Program-made: the position numbers and the translations under genes
The notes under the pieces: model-generated
The model's input: only the letters and a program-made list of their open reading frames with translations
Told to the model about the DNA's origin: nothing
The model's database searches: none
Assembly (NCBI RefSeq): GCF_014698505.1
Contig: NZ_JACJTD010000053.1
Coordinates: forward strand, 1 to 48,066
DNA length: 48,066 nucleotides
Direction of reading: 5' to 3'
From: Nostoc foliaceum FACHB-393
GTDB lineage: Bacteria; Cyanobacteriota; Cyanobacteriia; Cyanobacteriales; Nostocaceae
Part shown: one piece after another, positions 25,173 through 33,522 of the stretch
Layout of the letters: the number at the start of each line of letters is the position of its first letter
How positions within the stretch are numbered: position 1 is the stretch's first letter

Positions 25173-25305
25173 AATCAAGAAACCAATATATAGCAAGAGT
25201 TTAGAGTTGGGAGCAAAATTTGCTCTAGTTACCTCGTTTTTAAGGATGGGTTAGGGAGGATAAAGAATTAATCCAAACGTATTGATTTAAAACCACTCTC
25301 ATCTG

Positions 25306-25332
25306 CGTTGGCGCAGGCCGCCGCAGGCAGAG
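25306..25332. repeat. Dispersed GC-rich repeat
   Basis: The segment GCGTTGGCGCAGGCCGCCGC followed by AGGCAGAGC is a GC-rich interspersed Nostoc repeat in an otherwise AT-rich 789-bp spacer (25173-25961). Confidence 0.4.
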
Positions 25333-25381
25333 CTAGGAGATAGAAATTATCACTTTTTTAAATAAACTCTCCCCCGTTAGA

Positions 25382-25442
25382 TAAAAACATGAGGAGAGCT
25401 AAAACCAAAGTCCGGTAGGGTAATCGGGCTACTTATGTTTTT
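25382..25442 (+). other. Nested inverted repeats downstream of the SLOG/DUF4231 operon
   Basis: TAAAAACAT (25382-25390) pairs with ATGTTTTTA (25434-25442). Inside it, AGTCCG and CGGGCT can pair around the loop GTAGGGTAAT. The outer stem is followed by a T-rich stretch. It could be the operon's terminator or a structured RNA. Confidence 0.35.
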
Positions 25443-25515
25443 ATTATTTATGGACTTTATCTGATTCCTCCTTAAGACATATAAATATATCATTGGAATT
25501 ATATGTTGGTAGCTT

Positions 25516-25550
25516 AAAAAAAAATCCCCATTTCTAGATAGCAATGGGGA
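25516..25550 (-). terminator. Rho-independent terminator (minus strand)
   Basis: An 8-bp stem TCCCCATT/AATGGGGA (25525-25532 with 25543-25550) is followed on the minus strand by nine T residues (A-tract 25516-25524). No recognised gene ends close to it on that strand: the M16 peptidase stop is about 410 bp away. It may serve a small transcript (see 25559-25609) or a long M16 3' UTR. Confidence 0.75.
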
Positions 25551-25558
25551 AATATGAG

Positions 25559-25609
25559 TTAAAGTTCGTCAGGTGATCGGAATATCTGTTTATTTTGTCT
25601 TGATACCAT
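25559..25609 (-). CDS. Possible 16-residue small ORF before the terminator
   Basis: An ATG at 25609 with GGAGG 11 bases upstream opens the frame MVSRQNKQIFRSPDEL, ending at a TAA about ten bases before the terminator hairpin. The same frame is open further upstream without an ATG (residues ..YIPEHINRIFIYLAEELRK..), so it may instead be the 3' end of a decayed gene. Either reading is tentative. Confidence 0.3.
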   Translation of the reverse strand: MVSRQNKQIFRSPDEL

Positions 25610-25710
25610 CTTTCTCAATTCCTCCGCTAGATAGATAAATATTCTATTAATATGTTCAGGTATGTATCTCTTAGCACTATAAGGTTAATTTTAAGAATAA
25701 TAGAGATGTA

Positions 25711-25741
25711 TTAGGGGCGCACAGCTAGCTGTACACCCCTA
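25711..25741. repeat. Palindromic repeat (AGGGGCGCACAGCTAGCTGTACACCCCT type)
   Basis: AGGGGCGCACAGCTAG and CTGTACACCCCT form an imperfect palindrome, a common interspersed element in cyanobacterial spacers. It is flanked by AT-rich sequence with no other recognisable feature up to the M16 gene at 25962. Confidence 0.5.
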
Positions 25742-25961
25742 CAAAAAACCTGTTATTTATTGCAACTGAAAACCGCTATATCTGACAATAACCTTAGGTT
25801 AAGAATTGATCCTTCCTAACACTCCTTAAAAAAGAGGGAACTAGAATAAGCCTTTTTAAAACAGGGCTATTTCATTCGAGAAGGAACGGATTTTGTCAAA
25901 CCCATAAGCAAGAAATAAGCATCTTCGTTAGTAATCGAAAAATTACCGCCTCAACTAGTAA

Positions 25962-28763
25962 TTAACCTCCCTTGGGTACAGTATATCCAGGCCCAGCGGT
26001 GACAATTACCAAATTTCCTGGCTTAATTAAATCCTCAATTGCCTGTTGCATCTGAGGCATAGTGACTGCTTGAATCCGCTGGGGAAACTCTCGGATTTCT
26101 GATCGTGAAAGTCCTAAGACAGCATTATTCAAAATGATGCTTGATACATTACTGGGATTAGCTAAATCCACGGGGTAGCTATTAGTAATTGAGCGCTTTG
26201 CCGTGTTGAATTCAGCCTCAGTCACTCCTTGCTCGCGCAACTGTTTGAGTAAAGCGAGAGTACTGGTGATCGCTTTTTGGGTATCAAGAGGAGCAGTCTG
26301 CATCTGAATCAAGAACGGGCCGGGATTGATTCCGGCGGCAAAAGCACTATAGATACCGTAGGTTAGACCAAGGCGATCGCGCACTTCCGTACCCAAGCGA
26401 CTCGATAAGGTATCACCACCCAAAATTTGATTCAGTACCAGTGCTGCATAATAACGTGGGTCTTTCCGAGAGATGCCGTTGTAGCCAATGTAGGTAACAG
26501 CCTCTGCTTTACCAGGAATTACTTTGTTTACACGTGTCAAATTTTGCGGTAATGGCACGGTTGGAATTTTAAGCACAGGTGGCTTACCTGTGGCTTCCCA
26601 TTTGCCAAACGCCTGATTCAGCAAATCTTTTACCTTAACTGGATCAAAGTCTCCAACTATTGCGATCGTCGTGCTATCTGGTCGGTAGTGTGTCTGATAG
26701 AAAGCAAGCAAATCATCACGAGTAATACTCTTTAAACTCTCAGCCGTGGGAAAGCTATGGAATGGATGATTCTCAGGGTAAATTACTTGCTGGAATACTT
26801 GTCGTCCCAATCCTCTGGGGTCATCTAGCTGGACTTTAAGATTTGTCAACGCCCGTTGGCGACTCAGTTCTAACTGTTCGGCAGGGAAAGTGGCGTTTTC
26901 TAACACATCTGCCAGAGTTTGAATCAATATCGGCAGGTTCGCTGAAAGTCCCTCACCGCTTATGCTAACTCCCTCGCGGCTGGCACTGAAGTTCAAACCG
27001 GCTCCCCGGTCTTCTAAGGTTTTTGCTAGGGTAAGAGCATTTTTAGTCTGTGTCCCATTCATTAAGTTGTTTGCAGTCAGATTCGCTAATCCAGCTTTTT
27101 GATTACCATCAAATTCAGTACCAGCATCAATTTGTCCACTCAGGTTAATGGTGGGAAGGTTGCGATCGCGCAAAAGCAAAACCCGCAAACCATTATTTAA
27201 GGTAAACTCTTCTGGTAGTGATTGTTTGCTCGAATCTGTAGCTGATGTGGCAGGTGGCAGATATTTAGCCAGTTCTGCTGGATCTACAGGTTTACCGGGG
27301 CTGAAATTTTCCACTGTGCGACCAGAACCAGCGCTAGAAGCCCCTGGTTTGCCATCTGGTTGAGTTGGCTCAAAGAAGCCGATGGTTTGTTTAGCCGGAT
27401 TTAGGTAGGTTTTCGCTGCTTGCTGCACCTGGGCTGGGGTGACTTTTGCGATCGCAGTCAGATACTTTTCAATAAAACGATAATCGCCGGCCACAGTTTG
27501 GTTATATCCAAGTTGGCTAGCTTGACTAGTGATGTCTTGGTTACCTAAAACAAAGGAGGCTTGTAGTTGCGTCTTCGCCCGGTTTAATTCTTCTGTAGTA
27601 ACTGGCTGCTGTTGCAATTTTGTTAAGGTTTGCTGGAGCACCTGAGCAATTTTCCCTAACTCTTGACCCGGAACTGCCGTAGCATTAATTTCATACCAAC
27701 CGGGTTCGATGAGTTCGGCAGCACCGCCACTAACTGAACTAGCGAGTCCAGATTCTACCAAAGCCTGATAAAGTCTAGAGCTACGTCCACCTGTGAGAAT
27801 GGCATCCATCATATCAATTGCCGGGACATCAGGATGTTTGATATCTGGCAGAGGATACACTGCTTGCAGTAGTGCCGCGCTTCCAGGTTGCTTTAAAACA
27901 ATAGGCGCTTTTTTAGTAGTAGGGGTAACCGGAGAAGAGGCGGTGATATTTCCCCTCACCACGTCTCCACGTCCTTGCGTCCCAATGTCCTCTTTTCCTC
28001 GTTTTGCCAACTTCCCATAAGTTTCTTTAACAACTTTGAGTACAGGTTCTGTGGCAAAATCCCCTGTAATTACCAATGTGGCATTTTCTGGGCTGTAGTA
28101 GGTTCGGTAATAATTCCGCACCTGCTCCACCGTGAATTTTTCTACATCGGCTTTTGTACCTCCTACAGGTAAGCCATAGGCTCTGCTAGGAAAAGCATCT
28201 CGCATCACTGCCCGACTCAGACGATAGTCTGGTGAATTTTCGTACCCCTGTAATTCGGAGATCACCACCCGCTTTTCACTTGTGAGCTGTTCAGGCCCAA
28301 CTAAAGAGTTTTCCATGCGATCGGCTTCCAGTGTCAACAATGCTTCGAGTTTGTCTCGTTGCACTGTGCCAAAGTAAGCTGTTTCGTCATAACTAGTAAA
28401 GGCATTGAACTGGCTACCCAAGGCACTAAACAACCTTCCGAACTGCACTGGACGGGAAGTTGTACCTTTGAACATTAAATGTTCTAGCTGGTGAGAAATG
28501 CCATTTTCTCCCTTAACTTCGTTACGTGAACCAACTTTATACCAAACTTGTACGCTCACTACTGGAGCGGTATGGACTTCCTTAGTTAGCACTGTTAAGC
28601 CGTTGTCCAATACCGTTTTTTGCACCCCTTGGGTGAATGAGAGAGCAGATCCAGGTGCGACTGCTGTTGGTGTTGCAGCAGTGGTGAAATTGCCCGAAAA
28701 AGGCACAATACTTAGGAGAAGGCTGAGTAAAAACCCGATAATCATATATGAGCGTAGCTTCAT
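25962..28763 (-). CDS. Secreted/periplasmic M16 peptidase, two tandem M16 units
   Basis: From the ATG at 28763 the protein has 933 residues. It opens with a signal peptide (MKLRSYMIIGFLLSLLLSIV, cleavage near TTAATPT), so it is exported. The first M16 unit (about 40-480) has the inverted zinc motif HxxEH (SHQLEHLMFKGT; H91, E94, H95) and the downstream Glu region. The second unit (about 520-925) lacks that motif and is the inactive partner half. M16 peptidases form a clam-like chamber and degrade unfolded peptides. The upstream in-frame ATG (28796) is less likely because it would precede the signal peptide. The length is normal for the fused form. Confidence 0.92.
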   Translation of the reverse strand: MKLRSYMIIGFLLSLLLSIVPFSGNFTTAATPTAVAPGSALSFTQGVQKTVLDNGLTVLTKEVHTAPVVSVQVWYKVGSRNEVKGENGISHQLEHLMFKGTTSRPVQFGRLFSALGSQFNAFTSYDETAYFGTVQRDKLEALLTLEADRMENSLVGPEQLTSEKRVVISELQGYENSPDYRLSRAVMRDAFPSRAYGLPVGGTKADVEKFTVEQVRNYYRTYYSPENATLVITGDFATEPVLKVVKETYGKLAKRGKEDIGTQGRGDVVRGNITASSPVTPTTKKAPIVLKQPGSAALLQAVYPLPDIKHPDVPAIDMMDAILTGGRSSRLYQALVESGLASSVSGGAAELIEPGWYEINATAVPGQELGKIAQVLQQTLTKLQQQPVTTEELNRAKTQLQASFVLGNQDITSQASQLGYNQTVAGDYRFIEKYLTAIAKVTPAQVQQAAKTYLNPAKQTIGFFEPTQPDGKPGASSAGSGRTVENFSPGKPVDPAELAKYLPPATSATDSSKQSLPEEFTLNNGLRVLLLRDRNLPTINLSGQIDAGTEFDGNQKAGLANLTANNLMNGTQTKNALTLAKTLEDRGAGLNFSASREGVSISGEGLSANLPILIQTLADVLENATFPAEQLELSRQRALTNLKVQLDDPRGLGRQVFQQVIYPENHPFHSFPTAESLKSITRDDLLAFYQTHYRPDSTTIAIVGDFDPVKVKDLLNQAFGKWEATGKPPVLKIPTVPLPQNLTRVNKVIPGKAEAVTYIGYNGISRKDPRYYAALVLNQILGGDTLSSRLGTEVRDRLGLTYGIYSAFAAGINPGPFLIQMQTAPLDTQKAITSTLALLKQLREQGVTEAEFNTAKRSITNSYPVDLANPSNVSSIILNNAVLGLSRSEIREFPQRIQAVTMPQMQQAIEDLIKPGNLVIVTAGPGYTVPKGG

Positions 28764-28894
28764 AAGCAATACGAAATTCAAGTTGACAAAACACAATTAA
28801 AGAAGAAATGCAAAGGTTCAATTTCCAAAATTCCAAAACCTCTCATTTTTAATTTTGCATTTGAGTAATCATGGTAATTATTTAATGCTAAGTC

Positions 28895-29165
28895 ATGTCA
28901 CAAGTTACCATCCGGCTGGAAACACCACGATTGATGCTACCTACATTTCAGGATAGTGACATGATGCCGTTCTTAGCCATCGCTGTGACTCAGAAGTTGC
29001 AAAGTATCAGAGTTGGAATGTGCCTTACCCAAAAGTCGAAGCGATCGCATTTATAGAATTGATCAAGCAGTCAATACAAAGTGTGTTGAGTGGTATCAGC
29101 TGGTGATTGAACTCAAGGCAACAGGTGAAATGATTGGAGACTGTGCCATAGAGTGGTTACAATAA
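28895..29165 (+). pseudogene. GNAT acetyltransferase remnant, two frameshifts and missing C-terminus
   Basis: The frame opens MSQVTIRLETPRLMLPTFQD (28895), the usual start of RimJ/RimL-like GNAT proteins, then breaks. The adjacent frame continues RCDSEVAKYQSWNVPYPKVE, AIAFIELIKQSIQ, and a third frame gives WYQLVIELKATGEMIGDCAI before a stop at 29165. Matching pieces in order over three frames show a real gene decayed by small indels near 28973 and 29093. The acetyl-CoA-binding half is gone; the sequence beyond carries a palindromic repeat and the PIN gene. Confidence 0.7.
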
Positions 29166-29216
29166 ATGTTATCAATACTATAGGAATCATATTTGATTTC
29201 TGAAAAAATCTAAGTA

Positions 29217-29297
29217 TTTGTAGGGTGTGTTAGGCGTAAGCCGTAACGCACCAAAGCCTTAAGAATGGTGCGTTACGCTGTCGCTAACGCACCCTAC
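29217..29297. repeat. Palindromic repeat (GTGCGTTACG-type) upstream of PIN gene
   Basis: GTAGGGTGTGTTAGGCG at 29220-29236 and GGTGCGTTACG...CGCACCCTAC at 29267-29297 are inverted copies enclosing AAGCCTTAAGA. This is a widespread cyanobacterial MITE-like palindrome. It sits where an antitoxin gene would be expected before the PIN toxin gene. Confidence 0.65.
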
Positions 29298-29335
29298 GTA
29301 TCTTTTCAAAAATCAAATACTAGTCCTATAGAGTT

Positions 29336-29755
29336 TTGTGTTTAGATACCAGTGTTTGGATACCTTATCTTGTACCAGAAGTTTATCAACCCCAGTTCAG
29401 AAAACTAGTAGCAGAAGCTTTAAGTCTGAGTATACGGTTAGTGACTCCAGCTTTTGTTTGGACAGAAGTCGGATCTGTGCTAAGAAAAAAAAACCGCATG
29501 GGAGTAATTACAACAGAGGAAGCGCTAGATTTTTTTGAAGACTTCTGCGAACTGCCTATTGATTACATTGAAGAAGAGGCAATTAGGGCAATAACCTGGA
29601 AAATTGCCGATAAATATGGATTATCTACCCTTTATGATGCGGCCTTTCTTGCTTGTGCTGAGAGTGCGTCTGCGGAGTTTTGGACGGCTGATGCTGCACT
29701 GGTTAGACAACTCACAACTCGACCTGCTTATCTCCGAGAAATAGGAGAACTATAG
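29336..29755 (+). CDS. PIN-domain ribonuclease, VapC-like toxin without adjacent antitoxin
   Basis: The 139-residue PIN domain keeps the acidic active-site set: Asp4 (LDTSVW), Glu44 (WTEV), Asp101 (LYDAAFLA) and Asp119 (WTADAAL). A metal-dependent RNase is therefore expected. The frame is open only back to a TAG at 29321. The best start is a TTG at 29336 with no clear ribosome site. PIN proteins of this type usually start one or two residues earlier with ATG, so the 5' end may have been altered. VapC genes normally follow a small vapB; here only a palindromic repeat and a decayed GNAT gene precede it. Confidence 0.8.
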   Translation: MCLDTSVWIPYLVPEVYQPQFRKLVAEALSLSIRLVTPAFVWTEVGSVLRKKNRMGVITTEEALDFFEDFCELPIDYIEEEAIRAITWKIADKYGLSTLYDAAFLACAESASAEFWTADAALVRQLTTRPAYLREIGEL

Positions 29756-30179
29756 CAGTATAGGAAAGTTTAACTTTTAATACTTATTACTGCAATGTGG
29801 GGAGAAATGCAGGGAAACATATAACTCTAGTTTTCACTTCTGCTTTCTCAGGTAATTCTTGTATGGTTAAAAGTTTATTTCCAAAAATCCATCTCTTGAT
29901 ACAAAACAAAGAAGCTTCTTTAGGAACAACTAGTAATCACCTAAATATTAAATATCTCAAACTTGTTAATCATAACTGCTAGTCAAAGAACAGACTGGTC
30001 TTACAAAGAATATTATGAAATTGATGCTACCTTCGATTTACATTGGGCAATGAACGAAGACAATAAAAAAGGAATGGACGAGAAGGAAATTAAATAATTT
30101 TTGTTTAAGTGCCGCTGAGTAGGAGTTGGGAGTTAGGTTATTTTTTCCCAATCTCCCTGATCTCCCTACTCCCTAATTC
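29756..30179. other. Spacer with possible small ORFs, no recognised gene
   Basis: The 424-bp region between the PIN gene and hpf holds short frames only. One (about 29963-30097, TTG start, 44 residues, ending EIDATFDLHWAMNEDNKKG and MDEKEIK) has protein-like composition and could be the tail of a lost gene. At the right edge (30117-30178) a GGAGTTGGGAG / CTCCCTACTCCC inverted repeat abuts the hpf stop and is terminator-like. Confidence 0.4.
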
Positions 30180-30827
30180 CTATTTACTGGAATGCGATTT
30201 TTCCGGCATGACAATGTTAGCGTGGGTTGATTTGCCATTCTTGCCGTTAGTATAACCGTTACCATTGCGGGGATGGATCACACCATAACCGCCGTGGTTG
30301 CGTTCGTAAATTACATTAATCTCTCCAGTTTCAGAATTGCGGAACATATAAAAGTCGTGTCCCACGAGTTGCAATTGTTCCAGGGCTTCTGCAAGGGTCA
30401 TCGGCGGCATGGAAAAATATTTAGTGCGGACGACTTCGTTGGGTAATTCGGGGGTGCGATCGCCAATTAAATCTGTGACTACCGACTCTGCAACAACTAC
30501 TTCTGTTGGCTGGGCGTGAGTTTTCTGGTCTTGACGGCGTTCTTTGTATTTCCGCAGTTGACGGGCAATTTTATCTGCAACTAAGTCAATGCTGGCATAT
30601 AGGTTTTCACTGCTTTCCTCGGCACGGATAACGCTACCGTTAGCATAAATAGTTACTTCAGCCGCTTGTCTAGGATTAATTCGAGGATTACGGGCTACGC
30701 TAAGATGCACATCCACTTCATTTGTAATGCTCTGAAAGTGACTAACTGCTTTTTCAATCTTTTGATGTACATATTCCCGAATCGCATCGGTTATTTCAAT
30801 ATTTTTGCCGTGGATGACAAGCTTCAT
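30180..30827 (-). CDS. hpf: Ribosome hibernation promoting factor, long form (LrtA)
   Basis: The 215-residue protein starts MKLVIHGKNIEITDAIREYV with the S30AE/HPF N-terminal domain (about 1-105; SVARNPRINPRQAAEVTIYA and YASIDLVADKIARQLRKYKE). A variable linker follows, then the long-form C-terminal dimerisation domain (about 135-190; VVRTKYFSMPPMTLAEALEQ and DFYMFRNSETGEINVIY). Long HPF dimerises and joins two 70S ribosomes into inactive 100S particles. The cyanobacterial homologue is LrtA, a light-repressed gene, and long leaders are known for lrtA, in line with the 539-bp spacer upstream. The Gly/Asn-rich tail (residues 180-200) is not conserved. Confidence 0.93.
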   Translation of the reverse strand: MKLVIHGKNIEITDAIREYVHQKIEKAVSHFQSITNEVDVHLSVARNPRINPRQAAEVTIYANGSVIRAEESSENLYASIDLVADKIARQLRKYKERRQDQKTHAQPTEVVVAESVVTDLIGDRTPELPNEVVRTKYFSMPPMTLAEALEQLQLVGHDFYMFRNSETGEINVIYERNHGGYGVIHPRNGNGYTNGKNGKSTHANIVMPEKSHSSK

Positions 30828-31366
30828 GTAAACTCTCCCACTGAATATTTGATGTGTGAATTTGCTTTGTATGAAAAGAAATTGCGGTAAGGTCTATTAC
30901 TCCCGCCAAAACAAATTGTGAACTCTTTCTATGTACTGCTGGTAAACTGTGTCTAAGCTTACTGATATGGGTTTTCGCTGATTATACCCTTGATTTTCCT
31001 CCTCATCTCTGCGCTGAGATCCAATTGGATTTCCACATAAAACCCTTTGGTGAGGAAATTTGAGCCGTAGCTCTCGTAACTGTCTTCTGTGTTAAAACAA
31101 CGCTTACAGAACTGTTAATAGTTGCTCCTTCTGTGTCCGGTTGAGGTTTGCTCACTTTTGATCAAGAACACGAGTATTTTATAGAAGTTGATCTTGTTTG
31201 ATATGCAAACAAGATTATTAGAGCCATCAGCCAGTGCATTCGTTCTGATTATATTGGCATGATGCTTATTGCAGAGAATTCCTCCTAAAACCTATTGAGG
31301 TTGTATATTCAAGCTAGCACTTTGTATTTTCTAATGCATGTTCCCTTGACTTTCCTTTAAAATCCT
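30828..31366. promoter_or_regulatory. Divergent regulatory region of hpf and lipB
   Basis: This 539-bp spacer separates two divergent genes and should contain the hpf (lrtA) leader and both promoters. It contains a perfect 10-bp inverted repeat at 31191-31215, reported separately. No gene or known riboswitch was recognised. Confidence 0.45.
31191..31215. repeat. Perfect 10-bp inverted repeat (25-bp palindrome)
   Basis: ATCTTGTTTG, a 5-base spacer ATATG, then CAAACAAGAT. The symmetry is perfect, which fits a dimeric regulator's operator or a hairpin in the hpf leader. It lies about 360 bp from the hpf start and 230 bp from the lipB start. Confidence 0.5.
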
Positions 31367-31444
31367 TTGCAAATCTTGACATTTTTTGTCTCTAATCCTC
31401 TAACTTGCAATATATTTTGTTCCCAATACCAGTTGATTTTTGGC

Positions 31445-32137
31445 ATGTTCTATAGTAATAATCCATACAAAAAAAGTTGTTTGTTATATAACAAAGGATT
31501 AATGCCTTACTTAGATGCTCATGGATGGCAGCGATCGCTCCTCACTGAGCGTATCCATGACCCCAGTCTAGATGATGTGTTAATTTTGCTAGAACATCCA
31601 CCTGTCTACACTCTGGGGCAAGGAAGCAACTCAGATTTTCTCAAATTTGATATTGACAAAGGTCAATATGATGTGCACAGAGTTGAACGGGGCGGTGAGG
31701 TTACTTACCATTGTCCAGGCCAACTGGTGGGGTATCCAATTTTAAATCTGCAACGTTATCGTAAAGACCTCCATTGGTACTTACGCGAACTCGAAGAAGT
31801 AATAATTCGCGTATTGGCAGTTTATGGGTTGCTGGGAGAAAGAATTCCGGCTTTTACTGGCGTTTGGTTACAAGGGCGAAAAGTTGCGGCTATTGGTATT
31901 AAAGTCAGCCGTTGGATTACCATGCACGGCTTTGCATTAAATGTTTGTCCAGATATGACAGGGTTTGAGCGCATTGTACCCTGCGGTATTTCTGATAAAG
32001 CTGTAGGCAGTTTAGCCGAATGGATTCCAGATATCACCTGCGAAGAAGTGCGTTTTTATGTAGCACAGTCCTTTTCTGAAGTCTTTGGTGTGGAATTAGT
32101 CGAGTCGCAGCCTAAAGAATTTTTCCGTTCTGAGTAA
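31445..32137 (+). CDS. lipB: Octanoyl-[acyl-carrier-protein]:protein transferase
   Basis: From the ATG at 31445 the product has 230 residues. LipB signatures are present: LILLEHPPVYTLGQG, RGGEVTYHCPGQLVGYPI (82-99), the catalytic Lys146 in GRKVAAIGIKVSRWITMHGF and Cys180 in IVPCGIS. It moves octanoyl groups from acyl-ACP to lipoyl domains of 2-oxoacid dehydrogenases and glycine cleavage H protein. The frame is also open upstream to a TTG at 31367, but that extension (MQILTFFVSNP...) has no homologous look; Met20 of this numbering is another possible start. The length is usual. The gene is monocistronic. Confidence 0.93.
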   Translation: MFYSNNPYKKSCLLYNKGLMPYLDAHGWQRSLLTERIHDPSLDDVLILLEHPPVYTLGQGSNSDFLKFDIDKGQYDVHRVERGGEVTYHCPGQLVGYPILNLQRYRKDLHWYLRELEEVIIRVLAVYGLLGERIPAFTGVWLQGRKVAAIGIKVSRWITMHGFALNVCPDMTGFERIVPCGISDKAVGSLAEWIPDITCEEVRFYVAQSFSEVFGVELVESQPKEFFRSE

Positions 32138-32320
32138 ATTCAGCTTGTAATTATGTAATAAATACTATAGCAGTCCTATTTAAATTGTGAGACACTGATA
32201 AGAGTAGTCCATATTTAATAGTATTAAAATAACTATTTAACTGCGGTTGTCAAAGCTAAAATTTGATTATTTACAAACTTTTATACTAAATTTTTACGGC
32301 TGTCAAGCACAACTTTGCGC

Positions 32321-32521
32321 GTGAATTACTCAAATAATTTCCAGGTATATGCCCCATCGTTAACGTCTCTGAGAGAACGTGATTGGACAGCTTTGATAGA
32401 ACTATTTGATAGAGACGACGGTGATGAAATTGAAGCCGACATCAACAGGAGTTTGTTTTGGCTGATACCTGAACCTTGTTGGGAAGATGATCCGTTTGAT
32501 TTCTTGCGCGAGTACCTTTAA
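32321..32521 (+). CDS. Conserved small acidic hypothetical protein
   Basis: A small acidic protein of 66 residues (GTG at 32321; TTG at 32315 also possible). It contains NNFQVYAPSLTSLRERDWTA and ends WLIPEPCWEDDPFDFLREYL. The defined composition and Trp/Pro-rich end look like a conserved cyanobacterial small protein. No domain was recognised. It sits alone between lipB and a convergent LysR gene, after a 180-bp AT-rich spacer. Confidence 0.6.
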   Translation: MNYSNNFQVYAPSLTSLRERDWTALIELFDRDDGDEIEADINRSLFWLIPEPCWEDDPFDFLREYL

Positions 32522-32546
32522 GTAGTGCAGAGTGGGAGTAATGAGT

Positions 32547-33443
32547 TTAAACGAAAGTGGATTTAGCTAAACTATAAAAATCAAAATTTTTCAACATTTC
32601 CAAAAATGTGAACACCGCAGGCACATGGAGGGAATTAGATAGAATTGCAGTTGCAATTACTCTCTTGAGCGGTGCAGGTAAACTATATACCTGCACATTT
32701 GGGGGAATGGGTACAGCTGCTAAACGAGGCATAATAGCCGCTCTCAGCCCTTGATTCACCATACTAACGACTGTGGAATCTTCTTGGATGTCGCTAGCAG
32801 TAGTTATTGGGATTGCTAAAGTCTTTAAGTGGTTGTGAAGAATGCGTCCACAGGGTGTGCAAGGAAGTAAAACAGGTGGATAGGCCGCTATGTCTTCCCA
32901 AGTAATTTCTGGGTTGCTAATTTTGGTATGTGGTGGTAGTAAAGCTAGATACTCATCCTGAAAAATTTCCCAGGTGTCAAATTCTTCACCAGTTGGTAGA
33001 CAGGTAATACCAATATCGGTACGTCCGTCACGCAAACACTGTTCTACATCGGTGAAAGCAGGACACTCTATGATTGTGACAGCAATTTCTGGGAATTGAT
33101 TATGAAATTGTGCGATCGCTTTTGGTAATAAATGGGTGGCGACGCTGCGAAAAGCCGCAATTCGTACATGACCACCATGTAAACCTTTATGCAAGTTTGC
33201 TTCGTGCTGCATCATCTCTAGATGCTGCATAGCTTGACGAGCATGATACAAAATGCGCTCTCCAGCTGGTGTCAGCACAGCACCATGACGACCTCTGGCA
33301 AACAAAGGCACACCTAATTCTTCTTCTAAGGTAGCGATCGCATGACTAATCGCAGGCTGGGAAAGCTGCAATTCTAAGGCTGCCTCACTAAAGTTACCAC
33401 GATCTGCTACTGCAACTATGGCTCGAAGTTGGGAGAATTTCAT
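32547..33443 (-). CDS. LysR-family transcriptional regulator
   Basis: From the ATG at 33443 the protein has 298 residues. The N-terminal winged helix-turn-helix (about 1-60; MKFSQLRAIVAVADRGNFSE, AALELQLSQPAISHAIATLE, EELGVPLFARGRHG) is followed by a periplasmic-binding-like effector domain (about 88-290). In cyanobacteria this architecture is used for regulators such as CmpR, NdhR or OxyR-like proteins; the effector here cannot be told. A LysR-type T-N11-A palindrome lies in the spacer before the divergent genes at 33621-35062, which are likely targets. A TTG two codons upstream is a weaker start. Confidence 0.9.
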   Translation of the reverse strand: MKFSQLRAIVAVADRGNFSEAALELQLSQPAISHAIATLEEELGVPLFARGRHGAVLTPAGERILYHARQAMQHLEMMQHEANLHKGLHGGHVRIAAFRSVATHLLPKAIAQFHNQFPEIAVTIIECPAFTDVEQCLRDGRTDIGITCLPTGEEFDTWEIFQDEYLALLPPHTKISNPEITWEDIAAYPPVLLPCTPCGRILHNHLKTLAIPITTASDIQEDSTVVSMVNQGLRAAIMPRLAAVPIPPNVQVYSLPAPLKRVIATAILSNSLHVPAVFTFLEMLKNFDFYSLAKSTFV

Positions 33444-33522
33444 GGGCAATCGGTGAAAACAAGGGTATACACATTCTGATTTAATTGTGACAAAAAGGTT
33501 GTATTCGTGATTTTTTATATCT

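Noticed and set aside
24957..25196. 79-residue minus-strand frame opposite the DUF4231 gene
   Set aside because: It is a long Phe/Leu run caused by the antisense of the Lys/Glu-rich tail (AAG/GAA codons).
29797..29982. 61-residue plus-strand frame after the PIN gene
   Set aside because: No ribosome site, no recognisable domain and low-complexity composition; treated as a chance frame.
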